A DNA stretch of 64,000 nt from Rhodanobacter humi (GTDB taxonomy: Bacteria > Pseudomonadota > Gammaproteobacteria > Xanthomonadales > Rhodanobacteraceae), in contig NZ_JBGBPY010000001.1 in NCBI RefSeq assembly GCF_041107455.1, positions 310,001 through 374,000 of the forward strand, given 5' to 3'. The translations under genes and the position numbers were made by a program. The notes under the pieces were generated by a model. That model saw nothing but the letters and a program-made list of their open reading frames with translations. It had not been told where the DNA came from and did not search any database. Position 1 is the first letter of the stretch. Each line of letters begins with the position of its first letter. Below are positions 21,943 through 31,165 of the stretch, piece by piece.

Positions 21943-24399
21943 ATGCCGGGCATGCCTACCCTGCTTCGTCGCCTGCCGGCGTTCCCGGCCTTCCTGCTGG
22001 CCTTGGCGCTGGCCTTCGGCGCCGCCCCCGCCTGGGCGCATGCCGACGCGGACACCACGGCCTCCGCCGCCACGCCGGCGCAAACCCTGCAGCAGCTGAG
22101 CGATCAGCTCGACACGGCGAAGGCGGCGCTGAAGGATGCGCAGAACGGCAAGGCCGGCAGCACGCCGCTGGCCGACCTGCGCACCAGCGCGATGCAGGTG
22201 CAGGACCAGGCGCGTCAGCTGGCCGACAGCCTCGCGCCGCAGATGACGGCGCTGCAGGCGCAGCTCACCGTGCTGGGACCACCGCCGGCCAAGGGCGCAC
22301 CGCCGGAGGCACCGGAAGTGGCCGCGCAGCGCCGCCAGCTGGACAAGGCGCAAGCCAGCCTCAACGCGCAGATCGTGCAGGCGAAATCGCTGGGCCTGGA
22401 TGCCTTGCAACTGGTGGCGCAGATCACCGGCCTGCGCAACGACCAGTTCCAGGCGCGCCTCGCCGCGCGCACGGACACGCCGCTCGGCCATGCGTTCTGG
22501 TCCGATCAGGCGCGCTCGCTGCCGAACGACCTGACCCGCTTCCAGCGCCTTGCCGCGCGCTGGTCCGAAGCCTGGGGTGACGCCTGGCAGCCACCGAACC
22601 GACAGCCGCTGCTGCTGTGCCTGGCCGCCGCCGTGCTGCTGCTCGCCGGCGGCCGCTGGACGCTGCAGCGGCTGTGGCAGTTCGTCGCCGCGCGCTGGCT
22701 GCCGGACGGCCACCTGCGCCGCAGCGCGATGGCGGCGGTGATGGCGCTGTCCACCACCCTGGTGATCGGGCTGGCCGCAAGGCTGGTGCATCTGGGCCTG
22801 GCCTGGAACGACACGCTGGACGCCGACCTCGACGCGATGGCCGCCTCGGCGGTGCACACCGTCAGCTTCGCCGCGCTGATGGCCGGGCTGGGCAGTGCGC
22901 TGCTGTCGGCGCGACGCACCTCGTGGCGACTGCTGCCGCTGTCGGACTTCGCCGCGCAACGGCTGCGGCGCTTTCCGTGGCTGCTCGGCGGCGTCGCGCT
23001 GCTGACCGGCCTCACCGAGCGGGTCATCCGCAGCATCGGCTCCAGCCTGCCGGCCACGGTGCTGCTGCATGCCTTGCTGGCGCTGCTGATCAGCGCGCTG
23101 ATCGGCCTGGTGCTGCTGCACCTGCGCCATGCGCGACGCGAGGCCGATGCGACGGGCGACACCCAGGCGCGCCGGCCGTTGTGGGTGGGCCTGCTGAGCT
23201 TCGCCGCCGCGCTGGGCGTGGCGTTGTGCTGGCTCGCAGTCTGCACCGGCTTCATCGCGCTGGCCTTCTTCGTCGCGGTGCAGATGTTGTGGACCGGCTT
23301 GGTGGCCGCCTGCCTGTACCTGCTGATGCAGCTGGTGCGCGACCTGTTCGAGGTGCTGCTGTCGCCGCACGGCCGCAGCGGCAAGCATCTGCAAGCCGGC
23401 TTCGACCTCGCTCCCGGCACGCTGGAGCAAGCTGCCACCGTGCTCACCGGCGTCACCCGCGTGCTGCTGGCGCTGGCCGCGCTGGCGCTGGTGCTGGCGC
23501 CGTTCGACGCCGGTCCGACGGAACTGGCGCAGCGCACGCTGCAGCTGTTCAGCGGGCTCAAGCTAGGCCAGCTCAACATCGAGCCCGGCACCGTGCTGGG
23601 CGCGGTCGCGGTGTTCGTCCTGGGGCTGGTGGCGCTGCGCATGCTCAAGCGCTGGCTGCGGGACCAGTTGCTGCCCGCCACCGCGATGGACCCGGGCATG
23701 CGCGACTCCATCGTCACCCTGCTCGGCTATCTGGGCGGCGTGCTGGTGTTCGCGCTGGCGCTGGCTGCGCTCAACGTGAGCCTGCAGAGCATCGCGTGGA
23801 TCGCCAGCGCACTGTCGGTGGGCATCGGCTTCGGCCTGCAGGCGGTGGTGCAGAACTTCATCTCCGGCCTGATCCTGCTGGTGGAGCGGCCGGTGAAGGT
23901 GGGCGACTGGGTGAGCCTGAGCAGCGAGGTCGAGGGCGACATCCGCCGCATCAACGTGCGCGCCACCGAGATCCAGCTGTGGGACCGCTCCACCGTGATC
24001 GTGCCGAACTCGCAGCTGATCACCCAGAACGTGCGCAACGTGACCCACGCCAGCGCGCAGGGCCGCGTGCGCATCCTGCTGCCGATGCCGCTGGACACCG
24101 ATGCGGCGCGCGCGCGCCAGCTGATGCAGGACGCGTTGAAGGCACACCCCGCCACGCTGAGCACGCCGCCGCCCGTGGTGCGGCTGGACAACATCAACGC
24201 CAGCTCGATGACCTTCAGCATCACCTCCTACGTGCGCAGCCCGCGCGACGTGACGGCGGTGAAGAGCGACATCCTGTTCGACATCCTGGCCCGCCTGCGC
24301 ACGGCGAACCTGCCGCTGTCCACGCCGCAGAGCATGGTGGTGCGCACGCTGGGGCCGCTGGGCGAGGACAGCCCCGCCGCGCCATCGCAGGCCGGTTGA
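21943..24399 (+). CDS. Large MscS-type mechanosensitive channel with DUF3772 domain
   Basis: About 818 residues. A signal peptide (ending APAWAHA), then a periplasmic coiled-coil DUF3772 region (about 45-165) rich in Gln/Ala/Leu heptads, roughly ten membrane helices, and the MscS core: IAWIASALSVGIGFGLQAVVQNFISGLILLVERPVKVGDWV with the pore-lining Gly/Ala pattern, then the beta domain IRRINVRATEIQLWDRSTVIVPNS. It opens on membrane tension to release solutes. No clear ribosome-binding site is visible, so the ATG at 21943 or 21952 may be the start. Confidence 0.9.
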   Translation: MPGMPTLLRRLPAFPAFLLALALAFGAAPAWAHADADTTASAATPAQTLQQLSDQLDTAKAALKDAQNGKAGSTPLADLRTSAMQVQDQARQLADSLAPQMTALQAQLTVLGPPPAKGAPPEAPEVAAQRRQLDKAQASLNAQIVQAKSLGLDALQLVAQITGLRNDQFQARLAARTDTPLGHAFWSDQARSLPNDLTRFQRLAARWSEAWGDAWQPPNRQPLLLCLAAAVLLLAGGRWTLQRLWQFVAARWLPDGHLRRSAMAAVMALSTTLVIGLAARLVHLGLAWNDTLDADLDAMAASAVHTVSFAALMAGLGSALLSARRTSWRLLPLSDFAAQRLRRFPWLLGGVALLTGLTERVIRSIGSSLPATVLLHALLALLISALIGLVLLHLRHARREADATGDTQARRPLWVGLLSFAAALGVALCWLAVCTGFIALAFFVAVQMLWTGLVAACLYLLMQLVRDLFEVLLSPHGRSGKHLQAGFDLAPGTLEQAATVLTGVTRVLLALAALALVLAPFDAGPTELAQRTLQLFSGLKLGQLNIEPGTVLGAVAVFVLGLVALRMLKRWLRDQLLPATAMDPGMRDSIVTLLGYLGGVLVFALALAALNVSLQSIAWIASALSVGIGFGLQAVVQNFISGLILLVERPVKVGDWVSLSSEVEGDIRRINVRATEIQLWDRSTVIVPNSQLITQNVRNVTHASAQGRVRILLPMPLDTDAARARQLMQDALKAHPATLSTPPPVVRLDNINASSMTFSITSYVRSPRDVTAVKSDILFDILARLRTANLPLSTPQSMVVRTLGPLGEDSPAAPSQAG

Positions 24400-24421
24400 G
24401 CACGGCGCGCGGGGCAAGCCG

Positions 24422-25231
24422 ATGGCCTGGCACAGCATCGTCCCCGCGCCGCCGCTGGATGCCCTGATCGAGACGATCTGGGACTGGGACATGCCGCCGG
24501 CCGCCTCCGCCCGCGAACGCATCCTGCCGGTGCCCGGCACCTCGCTGATCGTCAACCTGCACGAAGACGAGACCCGCGTCTGGCACGACGACGGCCGCTG
24601 CGAGCGCGCCTCCGGCAGCGTGATCGGCGGCCCGTACCAGCGCAGCTGGATCATCGACACTGCCGAGCAGATCCGCGTGATGGGGCTGACGTTCCGTCCC
24701 GGCGGTGCACACGCGCTGATCGGCATAGACGTCGGTGAGCTGGGCCGGCGCGACGTGGATCTCGACGCGCTGTTCGGCGCTTCCGCGCGCCGGCTGCGCC
24801 AACGCCTGCTGGAGACGCCCGAACCGCTGCGCCGGCTGGCGCTGCTGGAAGGCTGGCTATGTGGCCTGCGCGCCGAACCGGCACTCGATCCGGTGATCGC
24901 CCATGCCGTCGCCGTGCTTGGCCGCGTGCCGCAACTGGTGCGCATCGGTGCGCTGCAACGCGACAGCGGGTGGTCGGCGCACCGCTTTGGCACGCGCTTC
25001 CGCGAGCAAGTGGGCATGACGCCCAAGCAGTTCGCCCGGCTGCTGCGCTTCCGTGCCGTGGTGGCGCAGGCGCACCCACATACGGAAGTGCGCTGGAGCG
25101 AGCTTGCCGCCGACAGTGGTTACAGCGACCAGGCTCACCTCAACCACGAATTCCGCGCCTTCGCCGGTATCACGCCGGGCGAGTTCATGGCCTGCCGCGG
25201 CTCCGGCCCGAACCATCTGCGGCTGGACTGA
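24422..25231 (+). CDS. AraC family regulator with DUF6597-like sensor domain
   Basis: 269 residues. The N-terminal domain has WDWDMPPAASARERILPVPGTSLIVNLHED and GGPYQRSWIIDT, typical of the sensor (DUF6597) found in this AraC subgroup; the C-terminal HTH pair ends LAADSGYSDQAHLNHEFRAFAGITPGEF. It starts 22 bp after the channel gene and is followed 76 bp later by a VOC protein, a common AraC-VOC arrangement, so it may control that gene. Confidence 0.88.
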   Translation: MAWHSIVPAPPLDALIETIWDWDMPPAASARERILPVPGTSLIVNLHEDETRVWHDDGRCERASGSVIGGPYQRSWIIDTAEQIRVMGLTFRPGGAHALIGIDVGELGRRDVDLDALFGASARRLRQRLLETPEPLRRLALLEGWLCGLRAEPALDPVIAHAVAVLGRVPQLVRIGALQRDSGWSAHRFGTRFREQVGMTPKQFARLLRFRAVVAQAHPHTEVRWSELAADSGYSDQAHLNHEFRAFAGITPGEFMACRGSGPNHLRLD

Positions 25232-25307
25232 CACGAGCGGAAAAATCTACAAGACCGCCCTCCGCGGCAAGCGTAGGCTGCATCCGCCAACCACCACGGA
25301 GCACGCC

Positions 25308-25733
25308 ATGTCGGACGCCATCCACGGCAGCACCCTGATCCCCTGCCTGCGCTACCGCGACACCCACGCCATGATCGCCTGGCTGTGCCGCGCCTTCGGC
25401 TTCGAGAAACATGCGGTTTACGACGACGATGCCGGCGGCGTGGCGCACGCCCAGCTCGTGCACGGCCACGGCATGCTGATGCTGGGCAGCGTGCGCGACG
25501 ACGCGTTCGGCCGGCACATCGCCCAGCCCGACGAGGTCGGCGGCCGCGAAACCCAGTGCACCTATGTGATCGTCGCCGACTGCCGGGCCCACTACGAACA
25601 CGCCAAAGCCGCCGGCGCGGTGATCGTGGACGACTGCGAGGAGAAGGACTACGGCGGCACCGGCTACAGCTGCCGCGACCCGGAAGGCCACCTGTGGTCG
25701 TTCGGCAGCTACGATCCGTGGCGGACTGAGTGA
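25308..25733 (+). CDS. VOC/glyoxalase-fold protein
   Basis: 141 residues with one VOC pseudo-repeat pair: PCLRYRDTHAMIAWLCRAFGFEKHAVYDDD, AQLVHGHGMLMLGSV and CRDPEGHLWSFGSYDPW. The conserved H and terminal E/W positions suggest metal binding, as in glyoxalase or bleomycin-resistance relatives; the substrate is unknown. GGAG lies before the ATG at 25308. It lies downstream of an AraC regulator. Confidence 0.85.
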   Translation: MSDAIHGSTLIPCLRYRDTHAMIAWLCRAFGFEKHAVYDDDAGGVAHAQLVHGHGMLMLGSVRDDAFGRHIAQPDEVGGRETQCTYVIVADCRAHYEHAKAAGAVIVDDCEEKDYGGTGYSCRDPEGHLWSFGSYDPWRTE

Positions 25734-25948
25734 AAGCGGTATCCGTGAGTAAAACGGAATCCGTTCGCCCGGAACCTGGCGCCGAAGGCGCGACGCGGAG
25801 AGTGCACATGGACGTCCGCACTTCGAGAGCGAGGAAGTCGAAGGGACTCGTGTTTGCGTGAGGGGGTTGTTTCGACTGCGCGGAACTTCGTTCCGCTACG
25901 CTCAACACGATCGGGTTTCGGGACAGCCGTTCGAGGCATCACGAAAAC

Positions 25949-25974
25949 GAAGGCCGGCTTGCGCCGGCCTTCGC
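25949..25974. terminator. Bidirectional terminator
   Basis: CGAAGGCCGGC/GCCGGCCTTCG stem with a TTGC loop, A-rich on the left (GAAAA) and T-rich on the right (GTTTCT). It separates the VOC gene from the convergent DUF3761 gene. The 215 bp before it hold only a degenerate CTTCG...CGAAG repeat. Confidence 0.8.
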
Positions 25975-26002
25975 GTTTCTGCAGCGGCTGCCGTGCCGGG
26001 GT

Positions 26003-26512
26003 TTATGGCGTGCAGGCCTTGCCATGTTCGGCGTGGTTGCCCTTGGCCTTGGCGTCGGCCTCGCTCATGTACTCGCCGTGCTTGGTCTTGCCGTACCACT
26101 TGTCGCCGGAGCAGTGGTAGACCTTGCTGCTGTCGTTGACCCAGACCATGCCCGGACCGCCGCCCGGCGCCGCGGTGGCGGCCGGCTTGGTCCAGGCCGT
26201 GGATTTCTTCGACGCAGCCGCAGGAGCCGCGGCGGCAGCCGGTGCGGCGGCAGCTGCAGGTGCAGCCGCTTCCGCGGCGGCCTCCTTCTTCGACTCATGC
26301 TTCGACGCCTTGGCCGGGGCGGCGTCGGCGGCGTACCACTCCTTCACGCCCTTGTGGCCCTTGCAGGAGCCGCGCTTGGTGGCGTTGCTGGTGTAGCTGC
26401 CGTCCTTGCACTGGCCGGTGGAACCAGCGGGCGCAGCGGACTGCTGCGCCTGAACGGCCGGCATGGCCAGCAGGCAGCCAAAGGCCAGGGAAAACACGAT
26501 GGACGCTTTCAT
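26003..26512 (-). CDS. Exported DUF3761 protein
   Basis: 169 residues: signal peptide (ending PAVQAQ), a DUF3761 segment with paired cysteines (GQCKDGSYTSNATKRGSCKGHKGV), an Ala/Pro-rich linker (about 68-105), and a C-terminal motif MVWVNDSSKVYHCSGDKWYGKTKHGEY...HGKAC common in small periplasmic proteins of Xanthomonads and Burkholderia. Both ends carry Cys pairs suited to disulfides. Function unknown. The ATG at 26512 follows GGAGGGAG. Confidence 0.82.
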   Translation of the reverse strand: MKASIVFSLAFGCLLAMPAVQAQQSAAPAGSTGQCKDGSYTSNATKRGSCKGHKGVKEWYAADAAPAKASKHESKKEAAAEAAAPAAAAAPAAAAAPAAASKKSTAWTKPAATAAPGGGPGMVWVNDSSKVYHCSGDKWYGKTKHGEYMSEADAKAKGNHAEHGKACTP

Positions 26513-26734
26513 CTTCAGACTCCCTCCTGCGCGATGGTGATCTTGGTGCGACCGGCCCTGCCCTCGCCTCAGTATGCCGTGTCGTTCGTCACGCGCCGGC
26601 AACGCTTCACGTGGGAAGCGACTGCCAGCACCTGGCGTCCGGGCGCGGAGAAGTCCGCACCGGCCGCGCGACTATGCCGCAAAACCATGTCGATGCGATG
26701 CGAAGCCTGCCGCAACGGCAGGCTTCCATCGTGC

Positions 26735-28381
26735 TCAGGGCTGCGCCGGCGGCTTCAGCGCCGAATGCGGCCGCGCCACCGCGTACATCTGCCAGCTGAT
26801 CTCCTTCAACAGGCCCTGGCGATCCTTGCCGACGGCGTACAGGTCGAAATGCGTGCGATCCGGGATGAAGCGGATGTCGGACTTCGCGTGCAGGCCGTCC
26901 AGCACCGCCTTGAGCTTGTGCGCGGCGCCGTCGAGGTAGAACGTGTCGGCGGTGCCCACGTAGAGATGGATCTTGCCGTCAAGCTCGGGCTTCAGTTCGG
27001 GCCAGTGCTGCTGCAGGCGGTGCGCGATGTCGTAGTGCTCGCGCCAGTAGGCCACCACGGCAGGATCGACGTCGCCGGTGTCGCGGTCGAACATCGGCTC
27101 GGGCCGACCATCCTTGCCCTTGGGCGAGAACACCCAGTCGAACGAGGCCATCTGGCCGCCGTAGGGGCCGAGCACGCGTTCCAGCTGGGCGAACTGCTGG
27201 AAGGTGGCCAGCACCTTGCCCTTGTCGCGCACCAGCGGATAGGCCGTGCCGTCGGGCTTGCGGTAGACGTTGGCGTGCGGCGCATACAGGTCCACGCCGG
27301 TGAAGTCGTGGAAGTCGCTGGGGTCGGGCGAGGTGGACCAGGTGCCGCCGAAGATCTTCGGATAGCGCGTCTGCAGCCACAGCGTGGCCCAGCCGCCCGA
27401 CGAATGGCCTTGCAGGAAGCGGCCGCTCGACTTCGCATCCATGCGATAGGTCTTTTCCAGCTGCGGGATCAGCTCGGTGGTGAGCGCGACGCCCCACGGA
27501 CCGTTGTTTACCGAATCGGCGAACTCCGTGGTGCCGGTGGGGCTGGATTGGTCGAGGAACACCCAGATCATCGGCGGCATCTGCTTTTCCGCCGTGGCGC
27601 CGTAGACCATCGCGGCACTGCCCGCCAGCGTGTTCGCGTCGCCGCCGTAGCCGTGCGTGTAGTACACCGTGGGATAGGTCGTCGCGGCCTTGGCGTCGTA
27701 GCCTGGCGGCAGCATCACCCAGCCATGCATGTGGATCGGCCGGCCCCAGAACGCGCTCAACGCGGGGCTGACGAAGTCGATGGCCTGCGTGTGCTGGCGC
27801 GCCTCGTCGAAATGCTTGAGCGAGGTCTCGCTCATGTAGCGCTTCGGGATGTCCCACGCCTTGCGCTCCGGCAATGTATCCGTGAGCGTCAGGTCGGGTA
27901 TGGCCGCAGTCGGCAGATGCAGCTTCACCACCTTGCTCACCAGGTCGCCGCCGTCGCGGCCGTGGTAGTTGTAGTCGTGGTGCACGTCGAGCACGGCCTG
28001 CACGTAGTAGTCGCCCGGCGCCAGCTGCGACCAGCCGGTGGGAAACGCAGTGTGGTCGGCGTCGATGTCGACCGCCTCTCCCGGCACGAGCCGGCTCACC
28101 TCGCGCGCGGCCACCGCGGTCTGGGTGGGAAAGAACGGGCTGGTGTCCACCTCCTCCACCTTGCCGTCGCCGCCGTGCTCCTTCGCCGCGGCCTCGGCAT
28201 CCTTCGCGTCGATTGCGAACAGCAGCAGCCGGCCGGACACCGGCTGCGTCCCGGCACTGCCGAGTTGGACATGGAAGAAACGGTGCGCGGGTACGGCTGG
28301 CGCGGTGTCGCGCGCGAACGCGGTGGCGGAGAACAGCAGGCCGCAACTGAGCAGCGCGGCGACGACGGGACGACTACGCAT
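26735..28381 (-). CDS. Exported esterase of the Fes/esterase D type
   Basis: 548 residues with a signal peptide (ending TAFA). The N-terminal beta domain (about 30-220) precedes an alpha/beta hydrolase core: TYPTVYYTHGYGGDA (oxyanion region), nucleophile elbow GRFLQGHSSGGWATLW, and a late DRTHFDL histidine. The family includes putative esterases and siderophore or feruloyl esterases; the large N-terminal domain and long insert resemble periplasmic enzymes of unknown substrate. The ATG at 28381 is chosen for the signal peptide. Confidence 0.85.
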   Translation of the reverse strand: MRSRPVVAALLSCGLLFSATAFARDTAPAVPAHRFFHVQLGSAGTQPVSGRLLLFAIDAKDAEAAAKEHGGDGKVEEVDTSPFFPTQTAVAAREVSRLVPGEAVDIDADHTAFPTGWSQLAPGDYYVQAVLDVHHDYNYHGRDGGDLVSKVVKLHLPTAAIPDLTLTDTLPERKAWDIPKRYMSETSLKHFDEARQHTQAIDFVSPALSAFWGRPIHMHGWVMLPPGYDAKAATTYPTVYYTHGYGGDANTLAGSAAMVYGATAEKQMPPMIWVFLDQSSPTGTTEFADSVNNGPWGVALTTELIPQLEKTYRMDAKSSGRFLQGHSSGGWATLWLQTRYPKIFGGTWSTSPDPSDFHDFTGVDLYAPHANVYRKPDGTAYPLVRDKGKVLATFQQFAQLERVLGPYGGQMASFDWVFSPKGKDGRPEPMFDRDTGDVDPAVVAYWREHYDIAHRLQQHWPELKPELDGKIHLYVGTADTFYLDGAAHKLKAVLDGLHAKSDIRFIPDRTHFDLYAVGKDRQGLLKEISWQMYAVARPHSALKPPAQP

Positions 28382-28577
28382 GGTGATCCCCTTTGGCAAA
28401 CAACGTGGCTGAAACAATCTCCCTTCTCCCTCCGGGAGACAAATCGGCAGGATTGCCGATTTGCACGGCGAAGCCGCCGCAGGTGAGGTACATGGATGTG
28501 CCGAATGAAGGTGCCCGAAGGGCGGATGAGGGTTCGGCGAGCATCAACGCCCAGCTTCGACCGGACCCTCTCCCCAA

Positions 28578-28600
28578 CCCCTCTCCCGGCGGGAGAGGGG
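28578..28600. repeat. 10-bp hairpin in the gap between two hydrolase genes
   Basis: CCCCTCTCCC/GGGAGAGGGG with a GGC loop, preceded by a related CCCTCTCC. It follows the serine hydrolase stop on the minus strand and lacks a T-tract. The type looks like a common Xanthomonad intergenic palindrome. The rest of 28382-28608 shows no gene. Confidence 0.55.
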
Positions 28601-28608
28601 CTCAAAAC

Positions 28609-30264
28609 TCAATCCTGCTTGTCGGTGACCTGCACCGGCACCGGCCGCAGATCCTGGAAATCGAAGCTGAAGTCGGTCATCGGCGAGATGGGCCGAATGC
28701 GCATTTCGCGCACGTGGCCGTCGTCGTCCAGCGCGAAGTTGACGAAAGCATCGGCGTTCAGCGAGCGGTCGTCCCAGCGCACGATGAAAGTGTCGTGCTG
28801 CCACGGCGTCATCGTGCCGACCAGTTGCTTCGTCTTGCTGAAGCGCAGGCGCAGCTTGCTGCCTTCGCTGCTGACCAGGATGTCGCCGTACCACGGGTCG
28901 CGGTAGGTGCCGACGTAGCCGGCGAGCGGCAGCGAAGGCTTGGCGTTCTTGTCGCGCGCGGCCTCGTGCTTGGCCCAGCTGTCGTCGGCGCGCGCCTCGC
29001 TCTTCTTCACCGACTTGTCGTAGGCCGCCACCCAGTCGGTCTTGTGCTCGGGGTTCAAATACGCGTCGAGCACGCGGTAGGTGATCGCGTTGAACGCGGC
29101 GCCGGACTCCTGGTTGGTCAGCACCACCACGCCCAGATGCTGGCCCGGCACCAGGGTGAGGCGCGAGACGAAGCCCGGCCAGCCGCCGGTGTGCCACACC
29201 AGTTTCTTGCCCATGTAGTCGCTGAGGAACCAGCCCTCGCCGTAGCCGGAGAACTGCGGCACCAGTGGCGTCAGCTCGGGGATCGAGGGCTTGCCGATCG
29301 GGATCGGCGTCAGCATCGACCACATCTCGCGATGCGCCTTCTCGGAGAACAGCCGCTTGCCGTCCGGCAGTTCGCCGCCGGCCAGTTGCACGTTCATCCA
29401 TTTGGCGAGGTCGTCGACGCTGGCGTAGATGCCGCCTGCGCCGGGGTCGTTGAGCCAGGCCATCGGCGGCACCGGCTTCACGTCCTTGAAGTCGTAGGGC
29501 GCGTGGCCGGTGGCCGCGTCCATGCCAGGCTTGAGGTAGGTCATGTCGACCAGCGATTCGTCCATGCCCACCGGCTGGAAGATGTGCTGGCGGATGTAGT
29601 CGGCGTAGCTCTGGCCGGAGACCTTTTCGATCACCAGCGTGGCCACCGCGAACAGGATGTTGTCGTAGGCGTAGTGGCCGCGGAAGCTGTTCTTGATCGG
29701 CACGTCGGCGAGGCGCTTCACCACGTCCGCGGTGGTGTAGCTGGTCGGCGGCCAGTACAAGAGGTCACCCGCGCCGAGGCTGAGGCCGCTGCGATGCGCC
29801 AGCAGGTCGCGGATGCGCATCTCGTGCGTCACGTAGGGGTCGCTCATGCGGAACCCCGGCAGGTAGTCGATCACCCGGCCGTCCATGTCCAGCTTGCCTT
29901 GGTCGGCCAGCATCTGCAGCGCCGCGGCGGTGAACGCCTTGGTGTTGGAGGCGATCGCGAACAGCGTGTCCGCATCGACCTTGTCCGGCTTGCCCAGCTC
30001 GCGGACGCCGTAGCCCTTGGCCAGCACGACCTTGCCGTCCTTCACGATGGCCACCGCGATGCCAGGCACCTTGAAGGTCTTCAAGGTGTCGGCCATGTAG
30101 GCGTCGAAGTCCTGCAACTGGGCCGGCAGTGCCGGCTGCACGGCAGTCGCCGCGGCGGTCGTCGACGGCACCGGCGCCGGTGCGACTTGCGCCGCCGCCG
30201 CGGTGGCGAGGGTGAGCAGCGCGCTGCACACGGCAAGGCGCAGGGAAAGCTGACGCTGGAACAT
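28609..30264 (-). CDS. Exported serine hydrolase, class C beta-lactamase fold
   Basis: 551 residues; signal peptide ending AAAAQ. Catalytic SxxK is in AIASNTKAFTAA, the YxN-type motif is HYAYDN, and the third box is VWHTGGW. A C-terminal DUF3471-like domain (about 430-540, LAGYVGTYRDPWYGDILV) follows. This architecture is usual for PBP4*/esterase-like hydrolases that trim peptides or peptidoglycan; true beta-lactamase activity is not implied. It is co-directional with the esterase downstream. Confidence 0.9.
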   Translation of the reverse strand: MFQRQLSLRLAVCSALLTLATAAAAQVAPAPVPSTTAAATAVQPALPAQLQDFDAYMADTLKTFKVPGIAVAIVKDGKVVLAKGYGVRELGKPDKVDADTLFAIASNTKAFTAAALQMLADQGKLDMDGRVIDYLPGFRMSDPYVTHEMRIRDLLAHRSGLSLGAGDLLYWPPTSYTTADVVKRLADVPIKNSFRGHYAYDNILFAVATLVIEKVSGQSYADYIRQHIFQPVGMDESLVDMTYLKPGMDAATGHAPYDFKDVKPVPPMAWLNDPGAGGIYASVDDLAKWMNVQLAGGELPDGKRLFSEKAHREMWSMLTPIPIGKPSIPELTPLVPQFSGYGEGWFLSDYMGKKLVWHTGGWPGFVSRLTLVPGQHLGVVVLTNQESGAAFNAITYRVLDAYLNPEHKTDWVAAYDKSVKKSEARADDSWAKHEAARDKNAKPSLPLAGYVGTYRDPWYGDILVSSEGSKLRLRFSKTKQLVGTMTPWQHDTFIVRWDDRSLNADAFVNFALDDDGHVREMRIRPISPMTDFSFDFQDLRPVPVQVTDKQD

Positions 30265-30385
30265 CGCGGACTCCGGTGGCATGAACCGCGCCACTATCGC
30301 GGCAATTTCGCGACAGGGCCAGCGCTGGAAGTCACGACCGCCATCCGGCAAGCTTCGCCGTCACCCAGAAGCCTGCCGGAGCCCC

Positions 30386-31165
30386 ATGGACGCCCTCCCT
30401 CTCTGGATCAGCCAGCACGCCCTGACGCTGTGGGCCGTCGTGCTGGTCCTGGCCCTGTTGGTCGCCGACTTCGGCTGGCGCCGCGCGCGCCGCCGCCGGC
30501 TGGCGGCGACCGGCCGGGAGGGTTACCTCGCGTTGCGCCCGGGCACGGCCGCGGTCCTGCTGGCGCTGCTGGCGGCACTGTTCGGCCTGCTGGCCTGGGC
30601 GGTGTGGGCACAAACCGCGCTGGTGCGCTTCGACGCGGCGCTGGCGCAGCACCTGCACGATAGGCTCTCGCCGGGAATGCTGCAGGCCATCGATCTCGTC
30701 ACCCAGCTGGGCGATCCCGTGCTGATCGCGTTGGGCGCCGGCGTGGTCGCCCTGGTGCTGGCGCTGCGCCGGCGCTGGCGGCTGTTCCTGCCCTGGTGCG
30801 TCGCGCTGGGCGGCACTGCGGGCAGCTGTCACCTCGTCAAGCAGTTCGTGCAACGGCCGCGTCCGTTCGGCGGCCACGGCTTCATCGCCGAGGCCGGCTT
30901 CAGCTTCCCCAGCGGCCACGCCGCGGGATCGATGGCGTTCTTCGGCCTGCTCGCCTACCTGCTGCTGCGCCAATGGCCGCCGCCGCGCCACCGCGACACG
31001 GTCGCCGTCGCGGTGGCGCTGGTCACCATCGTCGGCTTCAGCCGGGTGCTGCTGCAGGCGCATTACCTGTCCGACGTGCTGGCCGGCTACGCGCTGGGCG
31101 CCTTCTGGCTGGTGATCGGCATTGCGCTGGCCGAGCAGCTGCGGCGCGGCGATCAGGCCCGGTAG
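30386..31165 (+). CDS. PAP2 family membrane phosphatase
   Basis: 259 residues, six membrane helices. The three phosphatase motifs are present: KQFVQRPRP, PSGHAAGSMAF and SRVLLQAHYLSDVLAG. It likely dephosphorylates undecaprenyl pyrophosphate or another lipid phosphate at the outer face of the inner membrane. Its last 13 bp overlap the end of the convergent peptide transporter. Confidence 0.92.
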   Translation: MDALPLWISQHALTLWAVVLVLALLVADFGWRRARRRRLAATGREGYLALRPGTAAVLLALLAALFGLLAWAVWAQTALVRFDAALAQHLHDRLSPGMLQAIDLVTQLGDPVLIALGAGVVALVLALRRRWRLFLPWCVALGGTAGSCHLVKQFVQRPRPFGGHGFIAEAGFSFPSGHAAGSMAFFGLLAYLLLRQWPPPRHRDTVAVAVALVTIVGFSRVLLQAHYLSDVLAGYALGAFWLVIGIALAEQLRRGDQAR

